This document shows positions 60,436 to 64,000 of a stretch of DNA of 64,000 bases, piece by piece (the stretch's first letter is position 1; every line of letters begins with the position of its first letter). The position numbers were made by a program, and so were the translations under genes. The notes under the pieces were generated by a model. It was not told the origin of the DNA and made no database searches. It saw only the letters and a list, made by a program, of their open reading frames with translations. The DNA lies in assembly GCF_014904695.1 (NCBI RefSeq), contig NZ_JACXXN010000004.1:124001-188000 (forward strand), written 5' to 3'. The stretch comes from Nostoc sp. MG11. Its GTDB lineage: Bacteria > Cyanobacteriota > Cyanobacteriia > Cyanobacteriales > Nostocaceae.

Positions 60436-62355
60436 TTAAACTGCAAAATTATTGGCGCTATTCATAGCAGTAGCAGATACCTTACTGACGGTCATCAAAT
60501 TGACAGCACGACTCCGACCATCTGAACCATCTGGATCAAACAAGACGATAGTATCGTTTCCTTGAGTTTCAAAACGCAAGTAGCCCCCGGAAATTGCACT
60601 TGCAGAGTTCAGGTTGCCTAGACCGAAACTCCGAAAAAGTTGCCTCAGAACAATCTTATCTGTGCCAGCTTCAAAGTCAGCGATCGTATCTCCTAAATCT
60701 CGGATACTTGTATAAACAAACGAGTCTGCACCTTTCCCACCCGTAAGGATATCTCTTCCTTGGTAGCCAGTAATAATATCATTGGCAGCAGTACCCTTGA
60801 GAATATTGCGCCTAGGCATGCCATTAATTACATTTACTACCGCCTCAAACGCACCGATGTCTACTCTATCGCCAGAAATACGAGCAAAGCCAGAACCGCG
60901 CTGGTCAAAGGGTATTTGTTCAGTGGTATTGCCGTCACTATCTAAATTCGTAGTATCATTAGACACATCTGCGTTTTTGCCCCCATTGATGGCGGAGCTA
61001 CCTGTGATGAGAGCGTGGGTTTTGACTGGGCCACCATTGTCTCGCAACGTGGTGTCTAAAACCTCTGTGATGGCAACGTTTAGCTGTTCGCTAGTATTAA
61101 AGCCGGTGCTGCCATTGAGACTACCGATGAGATTAAAGCCGTTGCTGATGAAGTTACCTACTACATCAGAATCAGAGGTACTTTGCTCATTGCCATAAAT
61201 AATTTTAACGTTACCAGCAACAATGCTGTTTTTTACTGTGGCAGAGTCAGAGCTAGAGTTGTATATACCACCACCAGCGTTTTCCCCATCGGGGTAATCG
61301 GAATTGGAAACGTTGTTGAGCGCGATGGTACTGTTGAGCACTGTCAAAGTACCGTTATTGTAGATACCACGGTTGGAGTTGCTGCTAATGGTGGTATTGC
61401 TCACGATCGCAGTACGATCATTGTAGATACCACCACCAGCATTACTGCTGATGGTACTGTTGCTCACTGTCAAAGTACCATTGTTCGAGATGCCGCCGCC
61501 AAAAATTGCTGAGTTGTTGTTGACAGTGCTGCTGATCAGAGTCAAAGTGCCATCGTTAAAGATACCACCGCTGCTGCCATCTGCATAATTGTCGCTGACG
61601 GTGCTGGTAACTGTTGCGATGCCAGTATTGAACAGGCCACTTGCGACCTCTGACCCATTACCACTGATGGTACTCTTGTTCAGTTTCAAACTGCCAGAGT
61701 TGTAGATGCCACCGCCGAACCTGGCAGTGTTATTGCTGATACTACTGTTGTTTACTGTTGCGTCGCCAGAGTTGTAGATGCCGCCACTACCGTCGCCATA
61801 GCGATCATAGCCTCCTCCGTTGCCACTAATAGTACTGTTGTTAAGTGTGAGAGTGCCAGTGTTGAAGATACCCCCGCCGCCTGCGAATCCTCCGGAATTA
61901 TTGTTGCTGATGGTGCTATTCTTCACCGTGAGGTTGCCAGAATTATAGATACCACCGCCTTGGTAATCTACTGAATTGCTACTAATATTGCTGTTATTAA
62001 GCGTGAGAGTGCCAGCGTTGAGAATACCACCGCCCCCTGTATCCACAAAAGAATTATAACCATTGGCAATAGTCAGCCCTTCAATATCCACAGTGATACC
62101 ACTGCTAATTTCAAATACACGGCTAGCATTGTTACCACTGACAGTCAGCCAATTTGCTCTTGTGCCGTCAATAATGAGGTCGTCTGTGATACTCAAACTA
62201 CTACCAGCAAGGGTGATGACATCAGTGATGTTGTCGGCGAACACGCCGTTAAAGTTGATGATGTTTTTTCCTACCAAGGAATTGGCATCCAGGATTGCCT
62301 GCCGCAGAGAACCACTGCCACTGTCATTAGTGTTAGTAACGCTAAATGTTGACAT
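60436..62355 (-). CDS. Beta-helix (polymorphic-repeat) protein with C-terminal RTX-like calcium-binding segment
   Basis: A 639-residue protein. It begins STFSVTNTNDSGSGSLRQAI, a start typical of CSLREA/choice-of-anchor proteins. From residue 75 to about 420 it is built of repeats of the form GGGIYNSGTLTLNNSTISGN, a right-handed beta-helix. After a domain with GGPVKTHALITGSSAINGG, residues 530-570 carry RTX-type nonapeptides (NDIITGYQGRDILTGGKGAD) and FVYTSIRDLGDTIADFEAG, which bind calcium. No N-terminal signal peptide is visible, so export by a type I system through the C-terminus is likely. Adhesion or surface-layer function is plausible, not shown. Confidence 0.85.
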   Translation of the reverse strand: MSTFSVTNTNDSGSGSLRQAILDANSLVGKNIINFNGVFADNITDVITLAGSSLSITDDLIIDGTRANWLTVSGNNASRVFEISSGITVDIEGLTIANGYNSFVDTGGGGILNAGTLTLNNSNISSNSVDYQGGGIYNSGNLTVKNSTISNNNSGGFAGGGGIFNTGTLTLNNSTISGNGGGYDRYGDGSGGIYNSGDATVNNSSISNNTARFGGGIYNSGSLKLNKSTISGNGSEVASGLFNTGIATVTSTVSDNYADGSSGGIFNDGTLTLISSTVNNNSAIFGGGISNNGTLTVSNSTISSNAGGGIYNDRTAIVSNTTISSNSNRGIYNNGTLTVLNSTIALNNVSNSDYPDGENAGGGIYNSSSDSATVKNSIVAGNVKIIYGNEQSTSDSDVVGNFISNGFNLIGSLNGSTGFNTSEQLNVAITEVLDTTLRDNGGPVKTHALITGSSAINGGKNADVSNDTTNLDSDGNTTEQIPFDQRGSGFARISGDRVDIGAFEAVVNVINGMPRRNILKGTAANDIITGYQGRDILTGGKGADSFVYTSIRDLGDTIADFEAGTDKIVLRQLFRSFGLGNLNSASAISGGYLRFETQGNDTIVLFDPDGSDGRSRAVNLMTVSKVSATAMNSANNFAV

Positions 62356-63099
62356 TTTGATGATGTGACTCCTATTTTTTCGCAGAGGTATTTCGCCAAA
62401 AACTTGCGCTTGTGGCGGTTCGAGTCTGAAGCATTTTTCTAGCGAGCGCTTAGTACTCAGGAGTGAGTTTTGTCAAACATCATGAATAATTGAGCTACTG
62501 GAAACAGTGCTTCATTAAGGTGTATGAAAAATTAGTTACAGCAATTGTTCAGGTAAGCAACCGATAGGGGATGGAGTTTTGCTACCACCCAATTCAAACT
62601 TTGAATTCTCAAAGTCCAAGGTAAAGTACTGACTAATTTTACAGATAACTCAAAAGATTTACTTATGCTTAATATAAGCATTCACAAACTATTCTATACA
62701 CATACTAGCTTGATGTAAAAAATTTTGTAAGAGTTTATTTTTACTTGATATTTTAGCTAATTGGATAAAGCTACTGTAAATTTTTGGTAAATAGCGATCG
62801 CCCAACAACTTACTGATTTTGAATCTAGGGAATTAATAGGTTTGTAGTTGCACCTATCCAGAGTCATGGCAGAAGGTTAAGAGTTAGGAGTAAGATTTTT
62901 TGGCGTTGCTGATTGAGAATATGAATTTACCTCACGCAGAGAGTAAGAGTTTAGAATACTTGATTTTTAAATTTCATATCCCAGTTTAGCAACACCCAGA
63001 TCTTTATCAGATTTTAGTGCGATCGCACCGCTCCAAAGCAATTTATCATAACTCTGGTCAGATAAAAAAACACTCCATTGCTTAACCACAACCGCCACC
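62356..63099. other. Gene-free stretch between divergent genes
   Basis: The 744-bp upstream region of the beta-helix protein (minus) and the FMN oxidase (plus). I see a HIP1-type site (about 62797) but no gene, hairpin or clear promoter pair. Confidence 0.5.
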
Positions 63100-64000
63100 A
63101 TGACAGTTGTACCAAATGACTCTCGCTTTAAACCCATTAACCTCTTCGAGTATGAAAAACTAGCAAAAGAGCATCTATCTCAGATGACACTTGATTACTA
63201 CAGTAGCGGCGCTTGGGACGAAATCACGTTGCGCGATAATCGGGCTGCGTTTGAGCGAGTCAAGCTGCGACCTCGGATGTTAGTTGATGTCAGCGATCGC
63301 AATCTGAGCACCTCTATTTTAGGACAACCTGTGCAACTACCTCTATTAATTGCACCGATGGCTTTTCAATGTCTGGCTCATGCAGATGGGGAAGTTGCAA
63401 CAGCAATAGCTGCGGCATCAGCAGGTGTGGGTATGGTGTTAAGTACAATGGCGACAAAGAGTATGGAAGAAGTAGCCACTGTAGGTTACAAACAAAATGC
63501 CTTGCAGTGGTTTCAGCTTTACATTCACAAAGATAGAGGCTTGACTCGTGCTTTAGTAGAAAGGGCTTACGCCGCAGGTTATAAAGCACTTTGTCTGACG
63601 GTAGATGCTCCTGTGCTTGGACAACGAGAGCGAGATCAGCGTAACGAGTTTGCCTTACCACCAGACTTGCATTTAGCTAATCTCGCAACTATTTCAGGGC
63701 TAGATATTTCTCATGAAACAGGGGAATCTGGGTTATTTACCTACTTTGCCCAACAGCTCAACCCAGCGGTAACTTGGCGCGACTTAGAATGGTTGCAGTC
63801 CATATCTCCATTACCTTTGGTACTCAAAGGAATTTTACGGGATGATGATGCTGTGCGTGCTGTGGAGTCTGGAGCTAGAGCAATTATTGTTTCTAATCAT
63901 GGTGGCAGACAACTTGATGGTGCGATCGCCTCTTTAGATGTACTAGCTGAAATAGTAGCAGCAGCGGATGGTAAAGCAGAAGTTCTATTGGATGGAGGTA
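63100..64000 (+). CDS. FMN-dependent alpha-hydroxy-acid oxidase (lactate/glycolate oxidase family), 5' part
   Basis: The first 300 codons from ATG 63100, cut by the window edge. KPINLFEYEKLAKEHLSQMT, DYYSSGAWDEITLRDN and LPLLIAPMAFQCLAHADGE are the standard TIM-barrel start. QWFQLYIHKDRGL and ALCLTVDAPVLGQRERD contact FMN, LVLKGILRDDDAVRAVESGA carries the FMN-binding Lys, and IIVSNHGGRQLDGA holds the catalytic His and substrate-binding Arg. Cyanobacterial members have been described as lactate oxidases rather than glycolate oxidases. Substrate choice depends on few residues, so I leave it open. Confidence 0.92.
   Translation, partial: MTVVPNDSRFKPINLFEYEKLAKEHLSQMTLDYYSSGAWDEITLRDNRAAFERVKLRPRMLVDVSDRNLSTSILGQPVQLPLLIAPMAFQCLAHADGEVATAIAAASAGVGMVLSTMATKSMEEVATVGYKQNALQWFQLYIHKDRGLTRALVERAYAAGYKALCLTVDAPVLGQRERDQRNEFALPPDLHLANLATISGLDISHETGESGLFTYFAQQLNPAVTWRDLEWLQSISPLPLVLKGILRDDDAVRAVESGARAIIVSNHGGRQLDGAIASLDVLAEIVAAADGKAEVLLDGG

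Overview
The window is chromosomal DNA from a cyanobacterium, most likely a filamentous heterocyst-former close to Nostoc/Anabaena. It encodes photosystem I PsaC, a split orange-carotenoid-protein pair (helical carotenoid protein plus C-terminal-domain homologue) and AvaK-type PRC-barrel/DUF2382 proteins. HIP1 octamers (GCGATCGC) are scattered throughout. Gaps hold short palindromic and heptameric repeats of the kind common in Nostoc genomes. The order is mosaic: conserved housekeeping genes are interleaved with accessory and decaying genes. I recognised no tRNA, rRNA, CRISPR array or intact insertion sequence.

1-13 kb: the tail of an unknown gene and a HEPN RNase-type gene broken by one stop codon; a MalK/UgpC-type ABC ATPase; a carotenoid-desaturase-like flavoprotein; a methyltransferase; AlkA; a NarL-type regulator; a Uma2 nuclease; glmS and psaC; an SDR and a SnoaL-like protein. 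13-21 kb: GH57 glycosidase, a second SDR, a MITE-like element, a secreted alpha/beta hydrolase, a Kir-type potassium channel divergent from an MFS exporter. 21-27 kb: three consecutive DUF2382 genes and a transketolase, the latter bracketed by a 16-bp inverted repeat.

27-33 kb: a GNAT acetyltransferase, a small membrane protein, an unusual XRE-HTH / Clp-N / Uma2-nuclease triple fusion whose promoter is overlaid by an 11-bp inverted repeat, KDPG aldolase, and two L,D-transpeptidases. 33-41 kb: a MacA/MacB-like (DevB/DevC-like) adaptor and permease separated from a plausible ATPase partner by about 4 kb of accessory DNA. That insert holds two tandem Rpn nucleases, a 42-bp minisatellite, a CHAT-protein pseudogene, and an antitoxin followed by a RelE-like toxin broken by one stop codon.

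41-51 kb: HCP and CTDH, with a small acidic protein, HAD phosphatase and QueG between them; a partner-switching cluster (RsbW-like kinase, REC-GAF-PP2C phosphatase) and a NarL regulator; a WecB/TagA glycosyltransferase; an FtsE-like ATPase. 51-64 kb: a PEP-CTERM-like exported-protein relative, an alpha/beta hydrolase lacking the usual catalytic His, DUF4330, an M48 protease, a PPP phosphatase, S-adenosylhomocysteinase with an upstream palindrome, an MscS channel, a beta-helix/RTX protein, and the start of an FMN-dependent lactate/glycolate oxidase cut by the window edge.

The most unusual item is the HTH-ClpN-Uma2 fusion with its apparent autoregulatory promoter (28478-29715). A second pattern is that three effector-type genes (HEPN, CHAT, RelE) each carry an in-frame stop codon in otherwise readable sequence. 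All calls come from reading the sequence; no database search was run.
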